From Dysgonomonas sp. PH5-45 (GTDB lineage Bacteria > Bacteroidota > Bacteroidia > Bacteroidales > Dysgonomonadaceae), in contig NZ_JARXWE010000016.1 in NCBI RefSeq assembly GCF_029893235.1, forward strand, positions 1 through 64,000: DNA of 64,000 nt, given 5' to 3'. The translations under genes and the position numbers were made by a program. Shown here piece by piece: positions 1-9,606 of the stretch. Position 1 is the stretch's first letter; the number at the start of each line of letters is the position of its first letter. Under the pieces are notes generated by a model. It searched no databases. It was not told where the DNA came from and saw nothing but the letters and a program-made list of their open reading frames with translations.

Positions 1-259
1 ATAATTAAAAAAATAATGGGAATTATTCTTTTAAGTTAATGATTTTCAAGAGATTGAGCAAATATTCAACGCGCTTATTTCATTGATAATAAATATTTTA
101 ACTAAACAAATCAGCGAATTGTTTCAACTACTGATTCGCATTAATAACCAATTCCTTACCTATACACAACAAACTTTTAACTATATTTTCACCCTCGAGA
201 TGTGACTTTTGCGGGCACTTGCCGACTTATAGAATAAAAACAAATATCAGAGATATCCC
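1..259. other. AT-rich intergenic start of window
   Basis: I see no coding frame of useful length on either strand and no clear hairpin. It should hold the promoter of the sigma-factor gene that starts at 260, but I find no good TAnnTTTG box close to that start. ECF operons are often autoregulated through a sigma-specific promoter, which would not match the housekeeping pattern; this is inference. Confidence 0.5.
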
Positions 260-739
260 GTGAGCGAAAAGATACAAGAGAAAGAGTTCTTGAATATGGT
301 GCGGCAAAACGAGCGCATCATCTATAAAGTTACCTCTTTCTATGCTAATGACGACGAGCCTATCAGCGACCTGTATCAGGAGGTTGTCATCAATCTTTGG
401 AAGGCTTACCCTAATTTCAGGGGCGAGAGCAAGCAGTCTACATGGATATATCGTATAGCACTGAACACCTGCGTCACGTTTTTTCGCCGCAGCAAAAACA
501 AACCCTCGTATGTCGATATTACAATGGACGTACCGGACGTAAGCGACAACAATGACGAGATAAAAGAGCTATACAGGTTGATAAATAAGCTCGGTAAAAT
601 TGAAAGGGCGCTTGTGCTGCTTTACCTTGACGAAAAGTCGTATAAGGAGATTGCCGAAATCACAGGCCTATCGACCACCAATGTTGCCACCAAGCTGAGC
701 CGCATTAAGGATAAACTGAAAAAAATGTCGAACGAGTAA
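260..739 (+). CDS. ECF-type RNA polymerase sigma factor (sigma-70 family)
   Basis: A 159-residue protein of normal ECF size. It directs RNA polymerase to a small set of promoters. Region 2 lies at about residues 15-80, with the typical DLYQEVVINLWKAY and STWIYRIALNTC stretches. Region 4 lies at about 105-155, with the helix-turn-helix LDEKSYKEIAEITGLSTTNV. The start used is a GTG at 260; no in-frame ATG fits region 2 better. It is followed after 17 nt by a four-helix membrane protein, the usual place of an anti-sigma factor, so the two genes probably form one unit. The signal it answers cannot be told from the sequence. Confidence 0.92.
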   Translation: MSEKIQEKEFLNMVRQNERIIYKVTSFYANDDEPISDLYQEVVINLWKAYPNFRGESKQSTWIYRIALNTCVTFFRRSKNKPSYVDITMDVPDVSDNNDEIKELYRLINKLGKIERALVLLYLDEKSYKEIAEITGLSTTNVATKLSRIKDKLKKMSNE

Positions 740-756
740 AAAAACTTTATTATAAT

Positions 757-1362
757 ATGGATTTGGATAATTTAAAAGCCAAATGGAACGAAATTGATGT
801 TACACCCACCATCAGCGAAGATAAAATCCAGCAAATGGTAAACAACAAAGGCAAGAGTGCCCTTGGCAAACTGTTGAGGCTGGAAAAAATAGGACTGGTT
901 GTGCTGTTTCTCTGTATCGGGATACCTTTTTTGCACAATCACCTATCGCACGAAAGATTGGGTTACACTCCTTTTCTGTTGTACGGATACATACTCCTGT
1001 GTGTGGGTGGTATCTTTTGGCAATATTATAAAATAAAATTATTGAGAGGAATCAACCTCGACAAACTTGATATCGTGACTTGCTTAAAGTCGATACTGCG
1101 GTATAAGAAATACATAAACAACGAATTGTTTGTTGGTATCATTATCCTCATTCTGTTTCTGGGTTGCTATACATGGTCTGTCATTGACCTGATACCCGAT
1201 GCGCAAAAAGTGGTCTTTGCTGTTTATGTAGCCGTTATCACACTGATTTTTATCGGTATCATTTTTATATTTTACCGAAAAATGTATAAGAAACGAATAG
1301 TACAAATAGAAGACTCTTTGCAGGAAGTTAAAGACTTTGAAGAGAAAACCGGGCAGGAATAA
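757..1362 (+). CDS. Membrane protein paired with ECF sigma factor, putative anti-sigma factor
   Basis: This 201-residue protein has a soluble N-terminal part (about residues 1-40, beginning MDLDNLKAKWNEID) followed by four hydrophobic segments near 44-60, 72-90, 122-142 and 152-170, and a charged cytoplasmic-looking tail. Bacteroidota sigma operons often carry a protein of this build right after the sigma gene. No zinc-binding HxxxCxxC anti-sigma motif is present, so the role as sigma inhibitor rests on position and topology only. The N-terminal segment is the likely sigma-contacting part. Confidence 0.6.
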   Translation: MDLDNLKAKWNEIDVTPTISEDKIQQMVNNKGKSALGKLLRLEKIGLVVLFLCIGIPFLHNHLSHERLGYTPFLLYGYILLCVGGIFWQYYKIKLLRGINLDKLDIVTCLKSILRYKKYINNELFVGIIILILFLGCYTWSVIDLIPDAQKVVFAVYVAVITLIFIGIIFIFYRKMYKKRIVQIEDSLQEVKDFEEKTGQE

Positions 1363-1439
1363 GCAAAGAGATACCCGTACCAATAAAAAACACTTTGCCT
1401 CTTAGCAAAGAGAATACTAAATATTATAAATGAATGCAC

Positions 1440-1481
1440 AAAAGGTTAATGCCCTGTATATTTAGGGTGTTAATCTTTTTT
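1440..1481. terminator. Bidirectional terminator-like hairpin
   Basis: The arms AAAAGGTTAATGCCCT (1440-1455) and AGGGTGTTAATCTTTT (from 1464) pair around an 8-nt loop and run into a T tract on the plus strand. The element sits between the sigma operon and the convergent gene ending at 1470, overlapping that gene's stop codon. Confidence 0.7.
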
Positions 1482-1688
1482 GTTTCGCCCTGCCGAATAG
1501 TTTTTAAAGAACAGGAAATAAAACAGATAAACAAGAAGCGCAACTGCTCCCACAATCATAATTGTCACCCCCGATTTCCATATTATGGTCCACGATATGG
1601 GCTTTATGCCCCAAAGGGCTAAAACGGTAAGCGTTGCCCCTGTCAAGACAACCACCGTTGAGACGATACCTACTACTGCTCTCATCAT
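1470..1688 (-). CDS. Small conserved-type membrane protein (72 aa)
   Basis: The protein has two hydrophobic segments, at about residues 5-27 and 38-60, with a short WGIKPISWTIIWKSG connector and a basic tail. The balanced hydrophobic pattern and positively charged end (KNYSAGRNKKD) look like a real small inner-membrane protein rather than chance. It begins with two consecutive ATG codons and is convergent with the sigma-factor unit. I believe similar two-helix proteins exist in other Bacteroidales, but I know no function. Confidence 0.65.
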   Translation of the reverse strand: MMRAVVGIVSTVVVLTGATLTVLALWGIKPISWTIIWKSGVTIMIVGAVALLVYLFYFLFFKNYSAGRNKKD

Positions 1689-1848
1689 TATAACATTACT
1701 TTTTGTTTGGAAAGAAAGATTTAACCTCGCATAAAAGTAAGAATATTTTCCCAGAACAAACCGTATATTAGAATCTTTTAAAGCTTGTCTGTCATAACAA
1801 TTACTCTAAAATGAGGCTGATGGGCAGGCGTAAAACAAAAAAATGTGT

Positions 1849-1856
1849 TTACTTTG
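1849..1856 (+). promoter_or_regulatory. Probable -7 box for glycyl-tRNA synthetase
   Basis: TTACTTTG is close to the Bacteroidota -7 consensus TAnnTTTG. It lies about 45 nt before the ATG at 1901 and inside the longer open frame starting at 1811, which argues that the upstream start is not used. Confidence 0.5.
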
Positions 1857-1900
1857 TAATCGCTTTTTTTGAGATTTTTAAAAGAAACACTAAAAAATAT

Positions 1901-3442
1901 ATGGCACAAGAAGATGTTTTCAAGAAAATAGTTTCGCACTGTAAAGAATACGGATTTGTTTTCCCTTCGAGCGAAATATACGATGGTTTGAGCGCTGTTT
2001 ACGACTACGGGCAGATGGGGGTTGAACTGAAAAACAACATAAAAAAATATTGGTGGGACAGCATGGTGCTTCTCAACGACAATGTTGTGGGTATCGACTC
2101 CGCAATCTTTATGCACCCCACCATCTGGAAGGCTTCGGGACATGTCGATGCTTTTAACGACCCTCTGATAGACAATAAAGACAGCAAGAAACGCTATCGT
2201 GCCGATGTATTAATTGAAGACCATCTGGCCAAAATAGACGAAAAAATAAATAAGGAGGTCGAAAAGGCTGCCAAAAGGTTTGGCGACAGTTTCGACGCGG
2301 CAATGTTTCGCGAAACAAACCCACGGGTAAAGGAATATCAGGCAAAACGGGACGAGATTCACACTCGTTTTGCAGACGCGTTGAACGACAATAATCTTGA
2401 AGAACTACGAAACATTATCGTGGACTGCGAGATTGTTTGCCCTATAAGCGGAACCCGCAACTGGACGGAAGTCCGCCAGTTTAATCTTATGTTTGCAACC
2501 GAGATGGGCTCTACGGCCGACGGTGCAATGAAGGTATATCTCCGCCCCGAAACGGCACAAGGCATATTTGTTAACTTCCTGAATGTTCAAAAAACCGGAC
2601 GGATGAAGATACCCTTCGGTATAGCCCAGATAGGAAAAGCGTTTCGTAACGAGATTGTAGCCCGTCAGTTCATATTCCGCATGCGTGAGTTCGAACAGAT
2701 GGAAATGCAGTTTTTTGTTCGCCCCGGCGAGGAACTCGAATGGTTCAAGCACTGGAAAGAAACCCGTATAAAATGGCATAAGTCGCTTGGGTTTGGCGAA
2801 GGGAAGTATCGTTTTCACGACCATGAAAAACTGGCTCACTATGCTAACGCGGCCACCGATATAGAGTTTGAAATGCCCTTCGGATTTAAAGAAGTGGAGG
2901 GAATACACTCACGTACGGATTTCGATTTGAAGAGCCACGAAGAGTTTTCGGGCAAAAAATTACAGTATTTCGATCCCGAACTGAATCAGTCGTACACTCC
3001 TTATGTTGTAGAAACATCAATAGGGGTAGACCGCATGTTCCTATCCATACTATCGGCGGCATACAACGAAGAAACTCTCGAAAATGGCGAAAGCCGTGTG
3101 GTTTTGAGGCTGCCTGCTCCGCTTGCTCCAATAAAACTCGGAGTATTCCCGTTAGTAAAGAAAGACGGATTGCCCGAAAAAGCCCGCGAGATTATCAATA
3201 CTCTCAAATTTGAATTTAAATGCCAGTATGACGAAAAAGACAGTATCGGCAAGCGTTATCGCCGCAGTGATGCCTTGGGCACACCGTTCTGCGTCACAGT
3301 AGACCACCAAACACTGGAAGACAACACCGTGACCATCCGCTACCGCGACACAATGGAGCAAGAACGTGTTGCCATAGGCCAACTTGCCGGTATCATTGGC
3401 GACAAAGTAAGCATGAAGGAATTACTGAAAGGTTTGTTATAG
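1901..3442 (+). CDS. glyQS: Glycyl-tRNA synthetase, class II single-chain (alpha2) type
   Basis: It charges tRNA-Gly with glycine in the cytoplasm. The 513-residue length fits the single-chain bacterial/archaeal/eukaryotic-type GlyRS. Visible signatures are the N-terminal EIYDGLSAVYDYGQMG, the motif 2 region with FRNEIVARQFIFRMREFEQ, the ETSIGVDRMFLSIL motif 3, and a C-terminal anticodon-binding domain over about the last 100 residues. The frame stays open back to 1811, but I place the start at the ATG at 1901: MAQEDVFKK is the normal N-terminus, and a promoter-like box lies between the two starts. It is transcribed alone; the next gene has its own promoter box. Confidence 0.96.
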   Translation: MAQEDVFKKIVSHCKEYGFVFPSSEIYDGLSAVYDYGQMGVELKNNIKKYWWDSMVLLNDNVVGIDSAIFMHPTIWKASGHVDAFNDPLIDNKDSKKRYRADVLIEDHLAKIDEKINKEVEKAAKRFGDSFDAAMFRETNPRVKEYQAKRDEIHTRFADALNDNNLEELRNIIVDCEIVCPISGTRNWTEVRQFNLMFATEMGSTADGAMKVYLRPETAQGIFVNFLNVQKTGRMKIPFGIAQIGKAFRNEIVARQFIFRMREFEQMEMQFFVRPGEELEWFKHWKETRIKWHKSLGFGEGKYRFHDHEKLAHYANAATDIEFEMPFGFKEVEGIHSRTDFDLKSHEEFSGKKLQYFDPELNQSYTPYVVETSIGVDRMFLSILSAAYNEETLENGESRVVLRLPAPLAPIKLGVFPLVKKDGLPEKAREIINTLKFEFKCQYDEKDSIGKRYRRSDALGTPFCVTVDHQTLEDNTVTIRYRDTMEQERVAIGQLAGIIGDKVSMKELLKGLL

Positions 3443-3524
3443 AGTTTATGATATTTAGTATCACTTTTTTGATTATTCGTAGCGTATTCACATTTTTTAT
3501 ATAGCCTGTTCGGCTTAAATATCC

Positions 3525-3532
3525 TATTTTTG
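3525..3532 (+). promoter_or_regulatory. -7 promoter box of FKBP lipoprotein gene
   Basis: TATTTTTG matches TAnnTTTG exactly and ends 29 nt before the ATG at 3562. No convincing -33 TTTG is found at the usual 19-21 nt spacing. Confidence 0.6.
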
Positions 3533-3561
3533 CCACAATAAATTAAGTAACATATAATTAA

Positions 3562-4146
3562 ATGAAAAAACAGATATATTTTCTCCTGCTGTTGATTCCA
3601 ATTCTTTCTTTCGGTTTTTCATCGTGCGAAGATGATGATGACAATTACGATAAAGAATGGCATAAAGAGAATAAAGACGCTTTTGACAAATTTGACGGCA
3701 TACGCATATATTCTGGTATGGATGTCGGTTATGGTGAGAGCAGTTTGCATGTCAAATACAAAACGGCAAGTTCCATTCGGGACAATACTGTGCCGGAAAT
3801 CCCTGTAACAAACGTCAGTCCATTATTTACCGACACAGTGGTTGTTCGCTTTACGGGATGGTTTATCGACAAAAAAGGAGAAAAAATAATATTCGACTCA
3901 ACAGAAGAACCTAAACACGGAAGTTCTGTGAATCCGAATAAGGTGGCTCAAAAATTTGCGGTCAACGCGGTTATAAATGGTTGGACAACGGCTCTCCAAA
4001 ATATGCATGAAGGTGAAGAACGTGAAATTTGGGTTCCTTACGAGCTTGGTTATGGAGGCGTTGCCTATGGAGACATCCCGGCTTATACCACGCTCCGTTT
4101 CGACTTGGTTTTGGTAAAGGTAATCCCAATGTCCGGAAGAAGTTGA
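3562..4146 (+). CDS. FKBP-type peptidyl-prolyl cis-trans isomerase, lipoprotein
   Basis: A 194-residue exported folding catalyst. The N-terminus is a lipoprotein signal with lipobox GFSSC (Cys at about residue 22), followed by an acidic EDDDD linker that in Bacteroidota fits surface or outer-membrane sorting. The FKBP domain covers about residues 85-190 and ends with the family signature VPYELGYGGVAYGDIPAYTT and FDLVLVKV. It probably speeds proline isomerisation of periplasmic or outer-membrane proteins. A strong hairpin terminator follows, so the gene is a single unit. Confidence 0.9.
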   Translation: MKKQIYFLLLLIPILSFGFSSCEDDDDNYDKEWHKENKDAFDKFDGIRIYSGMDVGYGESSLHVKYKTASSIRDNTVPEIPVTNVSPLFTDTVVVRFTGWFIDKKGEKIIFDSTEEPKHGSSVNPNKVAQKFAVNAVINGWTTALQNMHEGEEREIWVPYELGYGGVAYGDIPAYTTLRFDLVLVKVIPMSGRS

Positions 4147-4188
4147 CAAGATGCTCATTTAAACCTATTTATGATGTAAAATAAGTTG

Positions 4189-4225
4189 AAAAGGGATTTT
4201 TATAGTATTAAAAAAATCCCTTTTT
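4189..4225 (+). terminator. Rho-independent terminator
   Basis: AAAAGGGATTTTT pairs with AAAAAATCCCTTTT across a short AT loop and ends in a T run. It closes the FKBP gene at 4146. Confidence 0.8.
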
Positions 4226-4722
4226 CCCGTTTTAAGAATATGCTAAAAGACATATTGCCTATGATTGCTTCGAGCGACTGGCAAATATCAGAATAGCGAT
4301 TGAGGGAAAATCTTTTGAGATACACATATTTACGTATTATATCAGCATTGCCAAAAGTGTGAAAATATGCTATGAAACAGGAAAAACACATATCATTTGG
4401 TTTCAAAATGACTGAAAACAGCCTGAAATAATACCATCGGAACGAACATTTAACATTTTTAGTTTTTTTTGTTTATTTTTTTTGAACTAAATTTGTGTTT
4501 AGAATTCACTAAGTGTGTACGGTGTGAATTCTGTGATTTAAAGATGCATAAACAAAATGAGCATGTCGTTGATAGAATAAGTCAAGTTTTTTAGTAAATT
4601 TGGCCGATTTTATCACCTCTTTTTCCTTTACTGAAGAATCGCATTTTTAGTCCTAATTTATTGGTGAGAGTTTTATTTAATTGAATATTCATTTATAATT
4701 AGTAATTAATCATATCATTTTT
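4226..4722 (+). promoter_or_regulatory. Long upstream region of susC with two candidate promoters
   Basis: There is no convincing gene in these 497 bases. Two perfect TAnnTTTG boxes (TAAATTTG) occur at 4488-4495 and 4595-4602, both on the plus strand and 120-235 nt before the susC ATG. This implies an untranslated leader of more than 100 nt. Such leaders before susC genes are known places for control by small RNAs or RNA structure in Bacteroides; I see no named riboswitch here. Confidence 0.5.
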
Positions 4723-7713
4723 ATGAAGAAAATTACCTTTTTATTCTTAGCGTTATGCTTTTTGGCGGGCATCATAAATGCTCAAGCCCAAACAAGCATA
4801 AGTGGTAAGGTTACCGACTCCAAAGACGGGTCGGCCCTGATAGGTGTTACAATCTTGGTAGAAGGAACTCAAGTCGGAACATCAACCGATTTGGATGGTA
4901 ACTTTAACCTTACGGTTCCGGCAGGCGGAAAAGAGCTTGTGGTTTCGTATGTTGGTTACAAACAAAAGAAAGTGGCTGTTAAGCCGGGAGTTATGAACAT
5001 TACAATGGAGCCGGATGAGCTTGTTATCGGAGGTGACGAGGGTATTGTTGTCATGGGATATGGTTCTGGCCGTAAGGTTGGAACGGTTATCGGTTCTGTT
5101 AAGAAAGTCGATTCGAAAGACATTCAGGAAAAACCGGTAGCCAATATGATGGACGCCCTTCAAGGTAAAGTTGCAGGTTTGCAGGTTTATACTTCCAGTG
5201 GAGAACCAACCGAGGCATCTTCTTTGCGTCTGCATGGTGTTGGATCTCTTGTTGCAAGTAATACTCCACTCTATATTATAGATGGTGCGCCTTTTGCGGG
5301 TAATATTACAGCTATTAACCAAAATGATATTGAAAGTATTACAGTATTGAAGGATGCTTCGGCAACTTCTATCTACGGTTCGCGTGCGGCTAACGGTGTA
5401 ATCGTTATCACAACAAGACAAGGAAAAAGAGGCGAAGGTAAAGCTACAATAACCTTTAGAGGCCAATACGCAATCAATAATATGATTGATACAGACTTCT
5501 TTGGAAATTTGATGAATAGTAATCAATTGGCAGAAATGCACTCCAGCATGGGGCTTCCTAATGCATCAACTGCCAAATCGCTTGCTGCCAGAGGAATAAA
5601 CACTGACTGGGAGAAAATTTACTTCAAACAAGATGTTGCTTCATATACTGCCGACCTTTCTATTTCGGGTGGTAGCGACAGAAGTTCTTACTATGTATCT
5701 GGGTCGTATCTTGATCAACCGGGGTTAGCTTATCGTTCTAATTATGAAAGATATACTGTGCGCACAAACTTGCAATTAACAGCCAACGATTGGTTGAGGT
5801 TTGGAGCTACAATTTCCGGTTCTTACGACAAACGTAACTCTAACCCATACAATTCGTCGAACAACACGAATGGTACAATGTCTTATATGTTTGCTCCTTG
5901 GTATAGTCCATATGATGCAAATGGAAAATTAGTAGATAAGCAAAGAGACTTAAATGCAACCTTACCTCATTATCAAGAGAAAAAATTTCAAGCTGATAAT
6001 AATGTAACTCAAGTTATTGGTAATGTTTATGCTGAAATAAGACCTATGGCGGGTTTGACTTTCAAGACTCAATTGGCTTTGAATGCTTTTGATCAACGTA
6101 TTACTTCAAAACAATTGCCTTCTTTCATGGATTCGTATGAAAACGGATATGTGTCAGAATCTTTTTATCGTTCTGTAAACCAAAGTATTACCAATACATT
6201 GGAGTATAAGTTTAATTTAGACAATGCTAAACATGCTTTTACTGTTTTGGTTGGGCAAGAAGGTATAAAGAATGAGTATTCAGGATTTAGAGGGACAGGA
6301 GAAAAAACTCAAGATGACAGATTCTCAGATCTACAACATGCCATAGGTACAAGAAATGCTACAAATACATCTCTTGATGAATATAACTATTTATCGTTCT
6401 TTGGTCGTGCAGATTATAGTTACCTTGGAAAATATTTTGTTGACTTTTCACTTCGTAATGATGCTTCTTCTCGTTTCGGTTCTGGCAAGCGTAATGGTAC
6501 GTTCGTATCAGGAGGTCTTATGTGGAAAGCAAAAGCTGAGAAATTCTTAGAAAACAATAAGATAATCAATGACTTGGATGTTAAATTCAGTATTGGTACG
6601 ATTGGTAACTCTTCTTTACCTTCAAATTACGGGCACTTAGACCTAATGGCTCAAACTCAATACCAGCATCGTTTTGCTTACTATTTTGCACAATACGGCA
6701 ATCCTAATTTAAGTTGGGAAGCTCAAACTAAAACTACTTTAGGTTTCACTGCAGGATTATTTAACAAAGTACGTCTAAACTTAGACTTTTACGATCGTTA
6801 TACTCGCGATATGTTGATTCCGGTAGCTTATGCACCTTCTTCGGGTATCACTACACGCTACGAAAATGTAGGTGAAATGGACAACAAGGGTATTGATATC
6901 CAGCTTGACTTTGATATTGTTCGTGGAGACAATTACTATGTAACTCCCTATATCAATTATAACTACAACCATAATGAGATAAAAAAACTATTTGATAATA
7001 GAGATCGTTGGGTGTTGGCAGGAACAGGTATTTGCTGGATTGTAGACAAACCGATAAGTTTCTACTATCCGCTATATGCAGGTCTTAACGATAAAGGTTA
7101 TCCAACATGGTATTTGCCAGGGGAGGATAGAACAAAAACAAGAAAAGATCCTAATCATACAACTACTAATTTTGACACAGCTAACCTTGAGCAAAATACA
7201 GGTAAATCGCAATATGCAAAACAATCGGGAGGATTTGGTTTTAGTGCCGGATACAAGAATTTTGCAATGCAGGCCGATTTCTCTTTTGTGTTGAATAAGT
7301 CACTTATCAATAATGACCGTTTTTTCACAGAAAACCCATCTGTTTTTGGCAATATTTATTATAACCAAAGCAAAAATGTGATGAACTATTGGACTGAAGA
7401 GAATAAAAACGCGCGTTTCCCTCGTTTAAAAGATGAATCGGGAAGCCGTATCCAATTTACTCAGTTTGATGACCGTTTAATAGAAAACGCTTCATTCTTG
7501 AGATTGAAAAACCTTTCGTTTAGCTACAATATTCCTGCAAAGATTTTAGCAAAAACGAACTTCTTCTCTGCTGCTAAAGTATATGTTACAGGACGTAATT
7601 TATTTACTGTGACTGATTATACTGGTATCGATCCGGAGGTTGACAGCAACATTTCTATTGGATCCAACCCAAATACTAAGCAGTATATGATAGGTGTTGA
7701 ATTAACATTTTAA
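4723..7713 (+). CDS. SusC/RagA-family TonB-dependent outer-membrane transporter
   Basis: A complete 996-residue outer-membrane importer that works with the SusD-like lipoprotein next to it. In order: signal peptide (1 to about 22, ending NAQAQ), CarboxypepD_reg-like domain (about 25-105, with SGKVTDSKDGSALIGVTILV), TonB-box-like stretch GIVVMGYG near residue 108, plug domain (about 125-235, ending DASATSIYGSRAANGVIVIT), then the beta barrel to the terminal phenylalanine of VELTF. Size is at the low end of the family (usually 1000-1100). There is no regulator, glycoside hydrolase or peptidase beside the pair, so the imported substrate (glycan, peptide or other) cannot be inferred. The second half looks more AT-rich than the first. 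Confidence 0.95.
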   Translation: MKKITFLFLALCFLAGIINAQAQTSISGKVTDSKDGSALIGVTILVEGTQVGTSTDLDGNFNLTVPAGGKELVVSYVGYKQKKVAVKPGVMNITMEPDELVIGGDEGIVVMGYGSGRKVGTVIGSVKKVDSKDIQEKPVANMMDALQGKVAGLQVYTSSGEPTEASSLRLHGVGSLVASNTPLYIIDGAPFAGNITAINQNDIESITVLKDASATSIYGSRAANGVIVITTRQGKRGEGKATITFRGQYAINNMIDTDFFGNLMNSNQLAEMHSSMGLPNASTAKSLAARGINTDWEKIYFKQDVASYTADLSISGGSDRSSYYVSGSYLDQPGLAYRSNYERYTVRTNLQLTANDWLRFGATISGSYDKRNSNPYNSSNNTNGTMSYMFAPWYSPYDANGKLVDKQRDLNATLPHYQEKKFQADNNVTQVIGNVYAEIRPMAGLTFKTQLALNAFDQRITSKQLPSFMDSYENGYVSESFYRSVNQSITNTLEYKFNLDNAKHAFTVLVGQEGIKNEYSGFRGTGEKTQDDRFSDLQHAIGTRNATNTSLDEYNYLSFFGRADYSYLGKYFVDFSLRNDASSRFGSGKRNGTFVSGGLMWKAKAEKFLENNKIINDLDVKFSIGTIGNSSLPSNYGHLDLMAQTQYQHRFAYYFAQYGNPNLSWEAQTKTTLGFTAGLFNKVRLNLDFYDRYTRDMLIPVAYAPSSGITTRYENVGEMDNKGIDIQLDFDIVRGDNYYVTPYINYNYNHNEIKKLFDNRDRWVLAGTGICWIVDKPISFYYPLYAGLNDKGYPTWYLPGEDRTKTRKDPNHTTTNFDTANLEQNTGKSQYAKQSGGFGFSAGYKNFAMQADFSFVLNKSLINNDRFFTENPSVFGNIYYNQSKNVMNYWTEENKNARFPRLKDESGSRIQFTQFDDRLIENASFLRLKNLSFSYNIPAKILAKTNFFSAAKVYVTGRNLFTVTDYTGIDPEVDSNISIGSNPNTKQYMIGVELTF

Positions 7714-7731
7714 TAAATAGAAAAAAACGAT

Positions 7732-9351
7732 ATGAAAAATATATTTAAAATTGGCTCTATTTTGCTTTTGTCCGCTTTTATCTGGACATCTTGTAGTCAA
7801 GACTTAGACCCTCATGGTACAGCTAAATTTGAAGTCAAAACAGTAAAAGATGCTGAAGGTTTTAAGAATGGGTTGTATGCTCAATTAAGAAGTGTAGCTT
7901 ATGGTGGTGCTGCTCTCATGTCAGATATACAAGCTGATGAGTTTAATGCAACGGCAAGGTTTGGTAACAGTTTAGGCAGTTTCCATACTTGGAATGGACT
8001 TCAGTCTAACGATAGTGATTTGACCAGCGTTTGGACAAGCTATTATAACGTAATAAAAAATGCCAACCTTTTGCTTAGCGAAAGTGCGAAATTAAACTTG
8101 AACGAGTTAACAACCACTGAGAAGGAATTAAAAGATCAAAGTAAACTTCTTACACAATACAGAGGCGCGGCATTTGCAACAAGGGCTTATTGCTATTTTA
8201 ATTTGGCTTTGAGATTTTGCGAATTTTATGATGTTAACGATGCGGCAAGTGGAGAAAAATATGGACTACCTATTCATAAAGTATTCAATCCTAAGGCTCA
8301 CCCCAGCAGATCAACATTAAAAGAAACTTACGATTTTATAAAACAAGATTTGGATTCTGCAGCACTTTACTTGGACGGAATTAGCGGGCAAGCAGGCTCT
8401 CCAGAATTCACAATTGACGCGATAAAAGCTATTCAGGCACAGGTAGCATTCTATACTTCAGATTATACTAAGGCAATTGAGAAAGCTGAAGCATTAGTAA
8501 ATGCAGGGACTTATAAATTATATGATTCTACAGTCGATCAAAATGCTCTCTCTTATTATTGGAGATATGATGAGATACAAGAAGATATAGTTCAGTTGTT
8601 TGTATCTAATCCTAACGAACTTTCTTCAACTTTTGGATTTTACAACGGTTCGGCAGCCACAGCTTTAGGTAAAGTATATTTTACTCCTAATTATTTACCA
8701 ACAAAAGCTACAAAAGACTTATTTAATTGTAAACTAAGCGAATCTGCAATTAACGATTCTCTTGATTGTAGATATAGAATTTATTTTCAAAAACAATATG
8801 TGCTTACCGCAGATGGAGCAGGTATAGAGGATGATGAAGTAAGTATATTTACTAAATTTTTAGGAAATCCACTATTATCTGATGGGTTGACAAACTACCA
8901 ACAAGCTCCTAAACTATTACGTATTGCCGAAATGTATTTGATTTTAGCAGAATCAGCTTTCCATATAGGAGAGGAAGGTACAGCTCTTAAATATTTTAAC
9001 GCTTTACGTTATAGTCGTGGATATATAAGATCTACATCACTTGCTGGAACGGCTTTATTGGAAGCGATAAAGTTGGAAAGACAACGGGAGTTAATGGGCG
9101 AAGGTAAGCGTTTGTTAGACCTACGCCGTTGGAAACAAGATGTAGTGAGAGGTGAAACTCAAAATACAAAATATCTAAGCGGAGTAGGAGAAAATGATTT
9201 TACAAATTTGAAAGTAATATATGGTTCTATAGAACCAGGAGGTAAGGACTATCGCCAAATGGTTTGGGGGATTCCTTACAATGAAATGCTTCTTAACAAA
9301 GGTGTTGCTGGTCAACAAAACCCAGGTTGGGGGGATGCTTCTTCTAAATAA
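7732..9351 (+). CDS. SusD/RagB-family outer-membrane nutrient-binding lipoprotein
   Basis: This 539-residue lipoprotein forms the lid over the SusC-like barrel and captures the substrate at the cell surface. The signal ends with a lipobox TSC at about residue 21. The N-terminal SusD domain (about 55-200, with TPR-type helices) and the C-terminal RagB/SusD domain are both present; the latter shows the family signature ERQRELMGEGKRLLDLRRWK. It starts 18 nt after susC, so both are made from one message, and a strong terminator follows. Substrate unknown. Confidence 0.95.
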   Translation: MKNIFKIGSILLLSAFIWTSCSQDLDPHGTAKFEVKTVKDAEGFKNGLYAQLRSVAYGGAALMSDIQADEFNATARFGNSLGSFHTWNGLQSNDSDLTSVWTSYYNVIKNANLLLSESAKLNLNELTTTEKELKDQSKLLTQYRGAAFATRAYCYFNLALRFCEFYDVNDAASGEKYGLPIHKVFNPKAHPSRSTLKETYDFIKQDLDSAALYLDGISGQAGSPEFTIDAIKAIQAQVAFYTSDYTKAIEKAEALVNAGTYKLYDSTVDQNALSYYWRYDEIQEDIVQLFVSNPNELSSTFGFYNGSAATALGKVYFTPNYLPTKATKDLFNCKLSESAINDSLDCRYRIYFQKQYVLTADGAGIEDDEVSIFTKFLGNPLLSDGLTNYQQAPKLLRIAEMYLILAESAFHIGEEGTALKYFNALRYSRGYIRSTSLAGTALLEAIKLERQRELMGEGKRLLDLRRWKQDVVRGETQNTKYLSGVGENDFTNLKVIYGSIEPGGKDYRQMVWGIPYNEMLLNKGVAGQQNPGWGDASSK

Positions 9352-9393
9352 AAAAGCGAAATTGTAAATTTTTATTTAATAAAAATAACTTAT

Positions 9394-9434
9394 CAGATAG
9401 TAGCAAGGTTTTTCTTGCTACTATCTGTTTTTTT
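9394..9434 (+). terminator. Rho-independent terminator of the susCD unit
   Basis: A perfect 14-bp stem, CAGATAGTAGCAAG with CTTGCTACTATCTG, has a 6-nt loop and is followed by seven T residues. Confidence 0.93.
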
Positions 9435-9588
9435 AGCGATATCCTCGAAAAACTAAAACACTGCATATTTATTGCACTATTGTAGTTTATGGGCATAAGG
9501 TTAAAATATCTGCCATTTATATGAAAAAGAATGATTGATATGCCTCATCCTATTTGCATTTCTTTTATTTTTGTAAATCCGAAACAGA

Positions 9589-9596
9589 TATTTTTG
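9589..9596 (+). promoter_or_regulatory. -7 promoter box before cysS
   Basis: TATTTTTG matches TAnnTTTG and lies only 10 nt before the ATG at 9607, which predicts a very short leader. It is probably the promoter for the five-gene cysS operon. Confidence 0.6.
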
Positions 9597-9606
9597 CATT
9601 ACGATT

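Noticed and set aside
1811-1900. 30-codon N-terminal extension of glycyl-tRNA synthetase
   Set aside because: It contains a promoter-like box, and homologues begin at MAQEDVFKK.
4200-4406. 68-codon minus-strand frame after the FKBP terminator
   Set aside because: It runs into the terminator hairpin and looks like nothing known.
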